Shown here piece after piece: positions 1 through 13,355 of a DNA stretch of 64,000 bases. The translations under genes were made by a program, and so were the position numbers. This DNA is from Serinus canaria (Eukaryota > Chordata > Aves > Passeriformes > Fringillidae), in contig NC_066317.1 of assembly GCF_022539315.1 (NCBI RefSeq), forward strand, positions 44,486,435-44,550,434, read 5' to 3'. Each line of letters starts with the position of its first letter. Positions within the stretch are counted from its first letter, which is position 1. The notes beneath the pieces were generated by a model. It had not been told where the DNA came from. It ran no database searches and saw nothing but the letters and a program-made list of their open reading frames with translations.

Positions 1-2296
1 AGACCTTTGAATGATTTGCATCCTGGCTTTTTCCGAGCATGGATGGAAAGCCAGCATTTTTGGAGTCTTTGATATTGCAGGCTGCAAAATGTCCCACATA
101 TGGACCACAGAGACTCAGAAAGGGACAGAAATGGCACTTAGGTGGCTCCATTCCCTATGATTTCAGGAAGCTCAGAGAGGGGACCACAGAAGCCAGAGCT
201 GGGCTACCTTTTGGTGCTCAGGCTCTCAACACAGGGCTCTTTCACCTTGCCCTGGAAAGCAGCTGGCAGTGACACCCCAGCTGGAGATGGGGAAAACCTG
301 GCTGCTGTCAGGTGCTCATTTGTGGCACGTAAAGCCTCGTTTCCAGCTTATTTAAGGAGAAGTTTAAGGGATAGCTTTATCTCTGAAGCCTGATGTGGTC
401 TCTGGGCAGCAGTTCCTGCCTTGCTCCTCACAGGAGACTGTGGCCAGCCTGGGCACTCCTGCTGACAACCACGTGTTTGATGGGGCCAGCAGGTGGAATC
501 TTCAGCGGTCCCAGGCACTTCTCATCCCTCTAATCTGCCCCAGCCTGAACTTGAGCCTCTCAGCCCCCTGCCCTCCTGAGAGCCTACTGGGCAGGGGGGC
601 ACGGCCCAGGGGCACTGTTTTTAGACATGGGCATTTGTCCAAATGTTGAATGCCAGGGTTTAGGTTGTTAGGATACCTATATGTTTAAGAAGACATTTTA
701 TTTTAATATATTTTAATATTTTTCTAAATGCTCACAGCTCCTAAGATTTCTCCAAAGACTAACTTAAAACTTTTTTGCATTGCACATGAAGGTGATTGTG
801 TACATCACAGAAGGAATGTACTCATGAGAATGTTATGATGAGCTGTCCCTTGTGGTGTCTCAAATAATTTTTGGTAAGACATTTTCTACTAATGCACGTT
901 AGTCCAAAAAACTGGTGTCCTGTACCAGGAGTTTCAATATTAAGAAAGCATTCAAATACTATTTTCCTTTGAGACTTTCAGAATGGTCCCAAGCAACAGT
1001 TCTCTGAGAAAAGAAACCAGAAATTTGTATTTTTAACATTTTTTTATTTTTATAACATAAGGAAGTGCAAAATTTAAGGGATAAACTCATTGGCTCGACC
1101 ATTAAAGGCTGAAATAGGCATAAGAAATGGAGACTTTCCCTTTTTTTCCCCTGTGTAATGAAGTAAACATTGTGCAGCCATAATTCAGCCTGATTGTGCT
1201 TTTGTCTTGTAATGAGATGCTTTTCTTTTCCCCACCATCCTAGCATTAGAAGCATATGCCCAAAGTATTGTTTAAATTCCAGCCAATCTAGATTGCTTGT
1301 TGTTTGTTCCAAAGCTTTATTCTCAGTCAAGAAAGCTAGATTTCTGTGTCCTAGTAGATTTTGATTTTTATTATCAAAATTATTTGCACAGAATGAAAAC
1401 ATACGGGAAATGCAAATAGCTTGTGGGCTTTACAGATCAGTATGGAGGAAATTCAACATGCAATCTGTCTGTCCAGCTGTGACTTGCTATGTGTTGAAAC
1501 CTTTATATGCTAAACATATGGTACACAGTTGACGTCTCCTCACGCTATGGATAGCACATCTTTGAAGGAGTGACTTTAAAATGTTCCTTGGGAGATTTAC
1601 CAATGTGCAGCAGAGCTCTTTGAGCTGATGGTCATCGAGTCTCTACCAGCAAATAAACTGGGGAGGGGAACAGGCTCAGGCACTGCCTTAGGATGATTTA
1701 CATGCTGCAGGGAAAGGCCTATAGCCCAATCAGGGACTGTTTTATAGTAAACCTCAAAAGCTGAGCAGTGCTGTTGTTTACGTACTGAAAGTGTGAATTT
1801 TCAAAGGAAAAAAGACACTCAGAAAGTTTCCATTGCTGAAAAGCAAGTTTTCCTTCTGACGCATGTGTGCCAGCATAAACACTGCTGTGTTGTGTATTTA
1901 GAGGTTTTCCAGATCACCCCAACATGAACCTGCTTGCTGAATTTTCTGGCTGTAGATCAGCTTCCAAAATCTCTGACAACCCCATGCATTTCTTTATGGG
2001 CTGCTGTTGCAATGCTATAAGAAATGTCATTTAAAGAGCATAACGTAATCCTCCACCATAAATTATCTTAGTCAGTCTTCTGGAAAGCTGAATTGCCAAG
2101 GGCAAAACACCACCTCTCTGCATCTGTCAAACTGGGGTAATAGTAATACTTACCTACATCACAAGGGTGCATTTAGGATTAATTACTCCTCTTCATGCCA
2201 AGGATAAATTTATCCCCTGGTGTTCGGTGCTGCCACCCATTAGTGGTAATTTGTATAACTAATTATTGTGATGCCTGCTTGCCTGCCAATGTTTTC

Positions 2297-2334
2297 ACAC
2301 ACACACTCAATCCCCCCCCCCCCCACACACACAC
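2297..2334. repeat. CA / poly-C low-complexity tract
   Basis: Short (CA)n runs flank a run of 13 C at 2312-2324. Confidence 0.85.
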
Positions 2335-3921
2335 TCCCCTCTATACCAACTTCCTTCTAGAAGACTTCTTGGCACTAGCACAAGTTCTGAGCAGATCTTT
2401 CCCAGCTAGGTCTCACTTATGTTTTCTTTATCTTTAAAACAGTCTTGACAGATGAGTTCCCAAGCAACCTGGGCTGTTTCTCGGTAAGGCAAAAGTATTT
2501 CCTGGTGACATTTCAGGATACACTTTCAGCCATCTTTTAGAAAAGGAATCCAGAGAGAACCTGTCCAAAACCAGGTTGTGAATCTTTCTGTTCTAGCTGG
2601 TGACATAAGGTTATGGTGTGCAACTCAGCAAGAACGTATGGTTCCGTCATGTCAGGGTTGAGGTAACACTCGTTTCCCCAGGTCAATTGGAAAACTAATT
2701 TCCATTTCCAAAAGTCATTTACAAACTGACTGAAACTGTTAATGTTTAACGGATTCACCTCCCACAGCCTCAGCAGTATAAATGCCTTCTTTGTGAGCCT
2801 GAGTGATTCATCCTGTCACAGGGTAAGCATCCAAGACAGGTGAAACAGTCTCTCTGCTGGCTGCAGAAATAAACCAGGGCAGGAGCTTGGCTAGGATGCC
2901 TAACGTTCAGACAGCCAAAATTAACAGAAATTAATCGCTCTTTAAGATGCTTTTGAAGATGGGAATTAGTTTGTAAAGTCATGGCAGCCCAGAACATCAA
3001 AGGTCAGTGAGCACTTCTCTTGGGCTCTTCTCTCAGCTCTGAAAATATTCTCTTGTATCACATGAAACTCTGGTGCTCAGTGAAAAATGCCTTCCCGGTT
3101 GTATATCTGAACATGTAAATACAAAGTCCTGTATATAGCACAGCACACTATACTGTTTGCACTTATTAAATCCTTTTCCACTGGAAAATTGGCTCTCTGG
3201 CTTTGGATATGCATGACACATAGGAAGGATGTCTGTAATCACCTACACAAATGTCCATATCCTTCTGGTCTTCCTGCTCCCTCCTTTACTGTCTCTCGTG
3301 TCCAACCAAACTGCGCCTTAAACTGGGAAATGAAAAAGCCATGAAGTATTTTCAGTCAGCTAGAATTACGTCTGGGTTTGGAGTATCATAAAAGCCAGAA
3401 AAACTGCATTTACTGAAACCTTTTTCTCTGAAAATGTATTAATAATGTATGATCATACTTTGTAGATAATGCAGTAATTGCTTGCTTGATTATGTAGCCA
3501 AAATAATAATTTTCAGAGATGCTTGATTTTTGCCTGGTGACTGCATTTTGTAACATTTTCAGGGTAACAGATGCTCAGCTATTTGTTCTGGTTCAAAAAC
3601 CAGCCCTAAATTGAAAGTGAATTACTGTAAATCTTCCACAGATATCTAATTTTACTTTAAAAATACATGCAGCCTAAATAGTCTTATACTCAGGAGGGGG
3701 AAATCCACACACAAAGGCCGTGTTCAAAAGAACTCAGCACACTGCAATTAGCATCACACCCTTCGAATCCAGACAAAATATGTACCCAGAGAGCATCCAT
3801 TCATACACACACATGCAAAAACATGTGCTGTCTTTCAAACCTTGTTTTTAAATGTTGATTCTGCTTCTATGCCCCAAAATAACAGTATTTTATGTATGTT
3901 TTACAAAGTATGTGGCTATTT

Positions 3922-4010
3922 CATTAAATAAATAAATGGATACTCAAATAAAGGAAAACAAATGCATAAAAGTAAATAGGTAACTAAATAAAAGTTAATA
4001 AATAAAAGCT
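3922..4010. repeat. (AAAT)-rich low-complexity tract
   Basis: Repeated AAATA/ATAAA units with interruptions. No retroposon body is recognisable next to it. Confidence 0.7.
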
Positions 4011-4211
4011 GTGATCTTGGCTAGACTCAAATGCATTTGAAAACCTGTTTGGGTGGGTAATGCTTTGGAAAGTAACAGACTAAGCAAAACCTGGCCTCTG
4101 AAATGGAACCAATCCAACATACATCTAGGGATAAAAAAATAGCACAGAAAATACTAAAAGAGCAAAACTTACGAAGAAAATGAAACTTTGAACTGACTGT
4201 TTCCACCGACT

Positions 4212-4312
4212 TCACAGACTCAGAGTTGTTTAGACTGAAAAAGACCTTCAAGACTAGCTAGTCCAAACATTAAGACAGCACTGCCAAGATCACCACTAAA
4301 CCACAACTCCTC
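4212..4312 (-). mobile_element. CR1 LINE 3' fragment
   Basis: The plus strand reads like the reverse complement of a CR1 3' end: tcacagactcagagttgttt, then aaaagaccttcaagac, gtccaa and cactgccaagatcaccacta. It is degraded and truncated to about 100 bp. Confidence 0.75.
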
Positions 4313-4867
4313 ATAGAGTCTTCTTTGCCATGATGGTAATTAGTAAGTGATCATCATCCTTTATCTCAGCCTATTAGCTTTTCCATCTTGATTTGTTGCC
4401 CTCTGCCAGTACCACTATGACCAAGGCGTGGTGAAGGTCCCAGTTCACAGGTCTGTGCAGACCAGCTTTCCTACCAAGTGCATAAGTATCCTTTTACTCT
4501 GCAAATTCAAGAGCAAAGCTCCCTGCAGAAGGAGCTTTCCCACCTCTGGTGTGGTGTCATGCAGCAAGAGTGTCAAGGAGAGCATGCTGCTGGTGGGCAA
4601 AGCCTGAGCAGAGAGGGCATCCACTCTCATGCCAAAGGACAGCATGGCTGGTGTCCTTCAGGACACCTGGTGAGGCTGAGCCTCCCACTTACAGACATTG
4701 CTGCCCCAAGGAGGAGGCTGTTTGAAAATCAGATCTCACCACGGACTGCTGATTTTTTCACTGAAGTCTGAAAGCTCCTGTTCTTGGTTTTGCCAGCTAC
4801 TTTTTATTAAACAACAAATTGCTTTATTTCACTCTCTACACCTTCCTGAAAGGTGTTTGTAGTCAGG

Positions 4868-5151
4868 TGGGGGTTGGTCTCTTTCTCCAGGCAGCAGCTG
4901 ACAGAACCAGAGGACACAGCCTTAAGCTGCACCAAGGGAAGTATAGGTTGGATATTAGGAAAAAGTTTTTTATAGAAATAGTGAAAAAATTCTGGAATGG
5001 CCTGGCCGGGGAGGTGGTGGAGTCACCATCCCTGGATGTGTTTAAACAGAGACTGGATGTGGCACTCAGTGCCATGGCTTAGTTGAGGTGTTAGGGCATG
5101 GGTTGGACTTGATGATCTTGAAGGTCTCTTCCAACCTAGTGATTCTGTGAT
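4868..5151 (+). mobile_element. CR1 LINE 3' end
   Basis: The fragment has the CR1 signature: ggatattaggaaaaa, gagtcaccatccctggatgt, ttggacttgatgatcttgaa and ccaacctagtgattctgtga. It is 5'-truncated, as is usual for CR1, and ends in a degraded ATTCTGTGAT unit. The reading frame through it is broken. Confidence 0.93.
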
Positions 5152-8100
5152 TTTTCACATGTTTGTGGGTACATTCTCTCCTCCCTTGTTCACATTTTCA
5201 CTATGGCCAGGCCTGAGGTAGGAGGCAGTTAGGAAGCGAGCTGTGATCAGATGTAGCCAGTAGTGTAAATGGGCTCCCTGCTACTCAATCCCACATACCA
5301 GATCCTCATTTAGGGTGCTGCAATTAGATGAAGTAATGTCTGAGACTAAAAGAGGGAGAATGATCTTTTCTATGGTTAGTTTTGCAAATAAGACATTGAA
5401 ATAAAATGTCACAGCAAAGAGGAAAATAGAAGAAAGAAGTGGCCAATCTGGTTAGTGATAGAATAACTAAGATCTGTTTCTAAACAGGAACTTGGGCTGG
5501 AAAAGCAGAAGAAAACATCCCATAAGGTACAGCTGGTCATGGCATGCAGACTAAAGATAAGGGCATCAAAAAGAGAATCTGTGCTCAGCGTGAAAGAGGT
5601 CAGTGCTCAGAAATGACTCTGTACATTTCCTGTGGGAAGCAACAGGGAGACACTCTCACCACTTCTGCTGTGGGCATCTGTCCCAGCCTGGTGGCATTGC
5701 CTCCTCCTTGTGCTGCCTCTGCCCAGTCTACTGAGGATGTGGGAAAGAGTGCAATAAAAATGCTAAATCTTGGAAGATGAACTTAAATTAAAAAAATCAT
5801 AGAGGTAATCTACATGGTTATAAACCACCTCATTTAAGGGGTAATTTTGCAGTCATTATCTACCTGATTTTGAATCTTAGAATACATTTAATGTGGTTAA
5901 AAAATATTCCTTGTGAGTGATCCACCTCCAGTCACAGGCACAGGTCACTGTTCCCTGAACAACAGGCAAATGCAGATTAAAGAGCAAACTGGGAGGCAAA
6001 GGCTATGAAATTCTTCAATTCAGCTGGTTCTTCATACCATGCAGCACAAAATCCTACCTGCTCCAGCTCCAGATGCTGGTTTGTGTGGTGCCTAAGTATG
6101 AACTGAAGCCTTCTTTAAGAAAAACAACAGTGGGCACTACCTTTGTTTCAATAAAGCCCTTAAAGGAATGGCACAAGCATCAGTATTAGACCTGGGCTTA
6201 TTTAATATAGTTCATAATTTATGATGTAGAATTTTACAAAGTAGTAAATTAATTACAGCTGAAAAACAAACAAAACTGGAAGGTACATACTATGTTGCTG
6301 CCAGTAGTTAAACTATTTATCTGGCAGGAAGACTTTTTTCCTTCCAGCCAAAATTAGTTGGGCAATTACCCCAAATTGCTCTCTCTCCCTGTCCTGGGAG
6401 CAACTCCTCCAGGCAGTGGAGCTGGGTGCCATCAACCCTGTGGAGTGCCTCCCAAGGGAGCTGTGTGTCTGACAGTGCTGCCTGTGCCAGACTGCTTCAG
6501 GAGCTTGTTCAGATTGCGTGGACAAAATAGCACAGAATCCATGCCTTCCACACATTTAGCCTATCTACTTTTATCCTTTCTGTATACTTCTTCCCACATA
6601 CTTCCGTGCTAGGCACGGAGGAGAGGAGCAGCTGCGCAGTGACTGCAGGTGGGTATGGGAATGCACTGGTAAGGATGTAATGAAGAAGATGCATTGGCAG
6701 GAGCTATCCTAGTAACAATCAGTATCCTCAGAAGCAAACAGTTAGTTTACCAAGTTGCATCTGCAGGCACTTGGTGAAATAGTTTACTTGACACACTTGA
6801 CAAAAATAATCAGATTTTTTTCCACGACAAAAGGCCTCTAACAGCAAGACTAAAAATGCTGCACCTAAAGGACAGATGAAAGAACAATGCAAATTCCAAA
6901 GTATTTCTTCCTCCTGTACAGTCTCCATGCTTAGTCTGCCATGCATAGTCATGTCATAATATGCATAATATGCATAAGTCATGATGCATAGACGTAGATC
7001 TGGCTGTCACAGCAGCCCTGTAGAGCCCACTTTCTACACTTGGGGTAAAATGCTAACATCTATTTTGAAAGAATTATATTGAGTCTGTCTGCTTGGAAGT
7101 GATAGACTTTCTGAAGCTTTACGGATGTTCAGGAATGATCTTTTCAAGTTCAGCATATACTTAGTCAGGAGAGAGGCTTTGGACATTATTAGACAAAATG
7201 AACCGTATTCATATGGTGTTTATAAAATACACTTGGTTGTTATTTCCCATTGCAGCAGATGGTACCCAAAATAAGAAATGACCTGGAACCTCATTACCAA
7301 CTGCATCAAGTCTGCACAGCACTGCTCAGGGAAGTAGGGAAATATTTGACTAGTTTTAATTTGAAGAAGGCTTTTCTTACTTTCAGGCTCTTAAAAAAGA
7401 AATGTAGTGGAAAAGATTCATCACAATTATTCACCATGACACTGGGCAGGATGGAAAATTAAAAGAAATATCCAGCCTTGTGGTGCAGAGTACCAAATAG
7501 TGGTCACTGCTTTGGTTTAAGAAAATACATCCCTGCCATAAGGCAGCTATTCCCGAGGTGCAGTGATGGACCACTTGTTTCCAACCTCCCACGAAGCAGC
7601 TGATGGAGCTGTTGTCCAAGACTGCAATGCCAAATACCAGAAATCACTTTTCAGGGAAACAGATGAAGTTTCTATAGATGATCAGCTTTCAGGCTGGATC
7701 TCCCCATGTTTGGGGTCTTTGTTGGGTGTCTGACACCACATTTTCAGGATGCTCAGCCTTATTGCAGGACTCCTTCACTCCTGCAAACTGCTGCTGTCTC
7801 GCCTTCCCTTTTCATGCCAGTTTGCAAAAAGTCTGTCCTGGCCTTCTCACTGAAGGAATGAGCTCCAGCTACACTGGATTTCACAGCAGGTCCAACTGCC
7901 TTCTGAGAGGCTCAGCCCAGCCAGTCAGCTCAGACATCACAATGCTTGGCTTTCCTGTCTCCTCTCCTTCCCACTTTTTGATGCATTGAGAAACTTTCAT
8001 ATTTTGATATGAATTTGAACCTAGAAAAATATGTGCTAGTGTGCAATTCATGTTTAATCTGCCACCAGAAAAATTACTCTTTTTTATTTAAAATTATAAT

Positions 8101-8896
8101 TGACTTGATGGTTGAGCTCTTCAGTTTTTTTACTGGAGGAAAAGATATCCCAGAGGATAACAATGCTTCAGTGTAGGAAAGCTGGTTTTAGCCTATTTTC
8201 TAAAACTTCCACTGAGCCCCAGAGGCTGTTTTTTGTCATGGAGAAGAAACAAAACAGTTTTTGTTAAAGTTCCTTGTGCAAAGGAGCAGATACATTTTTT
8301 TATCTAGCTGATATGCTGTAGATCGGCTTCGACCATATTTGCAGGTATTGCTGTGGTTAGGCCTACATGAAACCACAGATTACAATTTGGGTGCCAAACT
8401 ATCTAGATAGCTCATCATATGACTGTAAGGATCTCATGGCACAGCACAAGAGGGGTCTGTGGTTCCCTGTGCCATCTTTGCTCTGGAACTGGCTGCACAC
8501 ATGTATAAAACTACAGTTTCTTCCTGTCTGTTCTTGACTGGAAGAAGAAGGCTTGGGTAGGCAGACAAGGTGTGCAGATACTTGTCCACAGTTTTCATTT
8601 GTGCATATCCATGGGCTTGGGCATAAATCAGGCTCTGCTTCTGAGAGGCTTTTGATATCAGAAGAAAAAATCTTGAAAAGATGATGAATCTGCACGCGCT
8701 CTCTGGGCTGGTGATACCAGCCACGCGTGGTGCTCAACAAGATGTGTGGGCAGCAAAACATCCTGGGTGATTTTATTTCTGAAAATATTTCTCTTGTCAC
8801 ATAAGTGGCTCCTTGGACTGTCCAGTTACTAGATGGTAAATGAAAGCATTGAAATTCTTGCTTTCCAACTGGTTCACAGATATTTTCTTCATCATT

Positions 8897-8933
8897 TGTA
8901 ACTACATTACTAACATGTAACTACATTACTACA
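8897..8933 (+). repeat. Short direct repeat (TGTAACTACATTACTA x2)
   Basis: A 16-nt unit occurs twice, separated by 3 nt, followed by a partial inverted copy (gtaatgt). It has no obvious function. Confidence 0.8.
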
Positions 8934-9654
8934 TGATCCTGTAATGTATAATGCAAAATACTTTGACTTTCTATCAAGGCCCTCATTTTTGTCTCTCTAA
9001 CTCTGAACTAAGGGCAAAGTGTAATGAAGCAGGCATGCATTCAGTCTGAATTATTTTGCTGCCATGAAAAACATGGTTCTTCTTCCGTCCTCCCTTCCCT
9101 CCCCTCCTTCCATTCGGGGGGAATGCTCTTTGCTTCGCACAAATGACAAGAGCACATCCAAACCACTGTCACATGGTTGTTCACGCAGCCATTGCTCAGG
9201 GCAGAGCTGACAGTGCTGCTCTGAACCCAAGGAAGTGGATCAATCTATTACTTGTGATTGGAAAAGCACTGGGGTGGTGATTGGCACACATGACTATCAC
9301 ACGGCCTCAGGATCCTGCGTAATTGCAGCAACAGCTTACAAAGATGATCAAAAGCAGATTTGTTCCTAAAGCTGTTCAAAGAAGAGGCCAGAGAGGCTTG
9401 GGTCACACAAGCTGTCTGCCCTGGCAGTGTGCTTGCCTGCAGGACAGTGCTTGCTGCAGCTACAGCCCTGCACAGCACACACACCCCAAAGAGAGAGCTG
9501 AGCCTCCTTTTGCTAGAGAGAGCCCTTGAGCAGCTTGCCTAAAACCAGGATCCTCTCCAGGACTGTACTCCTTCACAGAAAAATCAAAAATATGGAACCC
9601 AGCAAGAGCTGAGGGGGGCAGGAAAACTTTAAAAGGATTAATGAAAAAAATCAA

Positions 9655-9664
9655 ACCAAACCAA

Positions 9665-9709
<45 letters not shown>

Positions 9710-9800
9710 AAACAAAAAAAAACCAACCAAAAAAAAAAAAACCAACAAAAACCCCATACAAACAAACAAACAAAAACAAAGAAAGAAAACCACCAAAACC
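9655..9800. repeat. A-rich tract with 42-nt poly(A) run
   Basis: A run of 42 A at 9666-9707 is followed by A-runs broken by CC and by CAAA units. It resembles a degenerate poly(A) tail, but no retroposon body or clear target-site duplication was found beside it. Confidence 0.9.
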
Positions 9801-12800
9801 AAAGAAGGATCAAAGATCCTAAAATATTTTTTTCATTCCAGCTCTTTGGGGCAGAGGCTGTAAAGAAGTGGATAATATGCTTCCTGCTGGGATTCACTGA
9901 CAGAGTAACAGAGACTACCTGGGAAGCAAAACCTCTGGGTTAACTCCTCCCAGTACTAGAGAAGCTACTGTGCCCTGTCGGTGCTGGTGGCATCTTTGCA
10001 AGGGGCCAATGGGATACAGTGCAGATGTTCTTCTTGACCCTTGAAGTGCCATATGTGGCTCCACAGGGAGCTGTCTGGTGAGTGCTGGTGGGGATGCTCA
10101 TCCCCGTGGTGGAATCCCACTCCTCCTGCTGCCTTGGTCCTGCCGGTGCCTCCCAGAAGGAGCCACACAGCAGGGTGCAGGCAGTGCAATGCTACTTGCA
10201 GTCAATGGAAGAATCTTGAAAGAATATTTTTTTGATGAAAAAAAAAGGTTTTGTTTTTTTCTTCCACCCAAATGACCAAAATCAAATCAGCTTGGATCTT
10301 TTTGCTGCAACCTTAAATGTGAAACTCAAAACAACTGCTTGCTGCCATTCAAAGGGGTCTGAGAAATGCTAGGAAGTCTCTCAGGAGCTGACAGATGGCC
10401 AGGTGGGATGCAGGAAGGCACTGGTCAGTCATGTCCTCTGGCTCCTGAGGGAGCTGCCTCCCTGTAACCCAGAGTTCTACTTCTGAATGGCAACTCCCCA
10501 CTACCAGGCTCAGGTATTCCCTGCTATTGCCCCAGGCCTCTGAAGCCTCCAGGAGTTTATCAATAAATTTCTGAAAGGTAACTGTAGTCCTTGTGTTCGA
10601 TTAATTTCCTGGGGAGGGAAGGGTTATCAGTACTGCACATATTTTTCTATTTTCTCCATGCCCCATAATGATAGAAGCTCAAAAAGGAAAAAATAAAACT
10701 TCAAAATTTAGACAACTGCTTGTAATGAAGCTATCAGATTTTATCCTACTTTATTTCATCAATATAGTTCAAAGGATGCAGACAAACACTCCCTACAAAC
10801 ATTTGTTTTCATTATTAAAAGAGAAGATGATGTAAAATACACTTAATTCCCCACTACTACCCTTTTTAGTGTCAGTGTTCTCAGATTGAGCAGCTAAAAT
10901 ATATTACACCAGTCATTTCTCCCTCTTCCCTCAAAAGAGAAGCTTTGCAAGCACCAGGATTAGAGAGGAAATCTTTACAGGCCTGACTTCTGAAGGGATA
11001 AGGCCACCATTTCTTCCTCTGCTGCAGCCAGGCTTGCTCATGTGCTGGTATCCAGACCGAGAGGCTTGACAGGCTTCTGCTTCTCTTAGCAATGCAGCAA
11101 CTCCAGGCTGTCCCAAGACAGCAGGGGCTGTGCAACCACTTACTGCTTTTGGTGCAGCATTTGCCACTTTTGATCTGTTGTTTCTAGTCCAAGTCCTTCC
11201 CTGTGGGTCCTTTGCTCAGAGACATCCTATTGACCAGTGACTTGAAACCCAAAATATGTTACACAACAATATGGGAAATTTCAAATAGTGCTAATTTCTG
11301 GAAGTAACTAGCTAGTGTTTAGTCCCAGCAAAAGAAGAAAAATGCAAACAGCTTTTGAATGAAAAATGGCTGAAGGGGAAAATACAAATATGCTTTAATC
11401 TCATAAATAAGTTTGAATCGGCTTTGCTATTTTAACTCAAAAGAGAAAATGCCAAAACCAGCATCTGTGAGGTTGCAATTGCCCTTTTATATTGCACTGC
11501 TGTGAGGAACTGATTTAATTTTAAAATATTAATGCTTCAACATTGTTTAGTTTCATTTCTTGAACTGTGGATTATAAATCTGCCATTTGATTATCAAATG
11601 GAAAAGTACCAGAAGGACACACGCCTTGGCAGTAACAGCACACGCAGCACATGCACAGAAAGGCTCTGTTGCTGGGTAACCCCCCTGGAGGGGAGGAGAG
11701 GAGCTCTCTCTCAAGTGGGCACCCTTTAGGCCATAGAGAAGGGTTCTGATGGCCACACCAGCTCCCCCCACAACCACACATGAAGAGCAAGGCCCCCTGC
11801 CCAGTAATGGTACCTGAACCAGTTACAAATATGAGCAGTACAATTCACAGAATAGCAGCCAGCCACTGGCACGCCTACATCCCAAAATGAACAAATTTGG
11901 CACTTTCTGCAGCTAGAGAAAGAAAGTCCTGGGGGTAACTTGTGCTACCCACTGATGTTTACTGGTCTATAAGGGAAGCTACAGGCTGTGCCTTCCCGTG
12001 TGGGGACCTGATGGTTGGATAGTGCTAAATGTGCCGTGCAAAGCCCTTATCTGATGGTGCTGACAGTGCTTAGGGGGGAGAGCACGCTCAAAGCCCAGCG
12101 GCCCCTTTGGGCTATACTGGTTTCTGCTGCCTGTGACAACTTAGCTAAAATGATTTCTAGGGCACAGACAGAAAAATCAAGTGACTGGAGCTACTGCTGC
12201 TAGTAAATAATCTCTGCTGCCTGGCTGAAAACTGACAGATAATGATCCTCACCAAGAAGAGTGAATGATAATCAATTTAAGAAATATGGACAATCTTTCA
12301 GGAAACATAGCTTCAGAGCAATTTCTGGACAGAAAATGACTAGTTACAGCATAATCTTCTAAGAAATTAGTGCACAGGAAATATGGCAATTGAAGGTCAT
12401 ATTTAACAATTACTCATAGTTACAGAAATTTCTGTAAGCCACAACTGAACTGCAGAGTAGATTATCACATTTTTGTTACAACTTACGTTCTAAACCAGAA
12501 GCTAAAAAGACTGCAACTATTCCTTCTCCTCTATTGAGACTCAGACCTCCCTATAGGACAAGTAGGAAGTTCCCTAATATATAGGAATATATACAGGAAG
12601 AGGGAAACATTTCTCTCTCTGGGTTTCAGCCTACAACACACTAGAATTAAGGATACTGTTGTCCAGCTTCTCCAGCGACCAGTGTGAACATTTTGGTCCA
12701 GGGTGTTAATGGTCATACCCTGGTGACTTAGCCCAGGACCATGTCTCCATTTGCCTTCCCAAAGAGCTACGTAGAGATCTAAAGAAGAACCAGAAACATA

Positions 12801-13042
12801 AAAATGTGGTGGAGATGCATATGATACTGATCATTAACTCCATGTATACCCTAGTGCTTCCATGATCTTTCCTCTTCTCTCCCACAGAGCCTACAAGTAT
12901 TTTCTTTTCTAGCTAGTAAAGGGAACAGAGGACAAATCACACTCTAATGTTCAGTGAAATCCAGGGGGGGATTTTCTCTCCTACTTCTAGCCAAGTTCAT
13001 GTTACAGCTGAGATTCTCCAAAGTGCCCCTCGCTGACTGCAA

Positions 13043-13355
13043 AATCACAGAAGGGTTGAGGTTGTAAGGCAGGTCATCTGGGCCAACTCTCCTGCTTAAG
13101 GAGGGAGAGCACCTGGAGCCCCTTGCCTGGGACCATGTCCACACAGTTATTGATTTTCTCCAAGCACAGAAACCTCATCACCTCTGAGACAATCTGTGCT
13201 AGTGCTTAGTCACCCTTACAGTAAAGAAAAAAGTGTTTCTTGATGTTGAGAGAGACTTACACATTTCCATTTGTGCCCAGTGCCTCTGGTCCTGTCACTG
13301 GGCACACTGTGAAGAGCCTGAGCCACTTCTGCCCTCTCCCTTCAGACACTTGGTC
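13043..13355 (-). mobile_element. CR1 LINE 3' fragment
   Basis: The reverse complement matches the CR1 3' region: atcacagaagggttgaggtt, gggaccatgtccacacag, gtgctagtgcttagtcaccc, gtgcccagtgcctctggtcc and tgtcactgggcaca. It is in the same orientation as KIT and is 5'-truncated. Confidence 0.9.

Larger units (their letters stand above)
1..4211. other. Intergenic sequence, no gene seen
   Basis: No exon-like or RNA-like sequence was recognised. It contains a short CA/C-rich stretch near 2297-2334 and an (AAAT)-rich stretch at about 3922-4010. By conserved synteny this should lie between KIT and KDR, but neither KDR nor any other gene appears. Confidence 0.6.
5152..13042. other. Intergenic sequence, no gene seen
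   Basis: No gene was recognised. It contains a 16-nt direct repeat near 8897-8933, a long A-rich tract at 9655-9800 and small ATGCATAAT repeats near 6944-6992. The open frames here are short and have no recognisable protein similarity. Confidence 0.55.

Noticed and set aside
959..1402. 147-codon minus-strand frame
   Set aside because: There is no similarity I recognise, no splice context or codon signal, and it lies in AT-rich intergenic sequence.
5005..5036. CR1 reading frame near the tail as a residual LINE protein
   Set aside because: Only the 3' end of the element is present, and the frames are short and not part of a recognisable reverse transcriptase.
9460..9943. Long frames over the A-rich tract (poly-Lys / poly-Phe)
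   Set aside because: They are open only because homopolymer A or T encodes Lys or Phe. No coding features are present.
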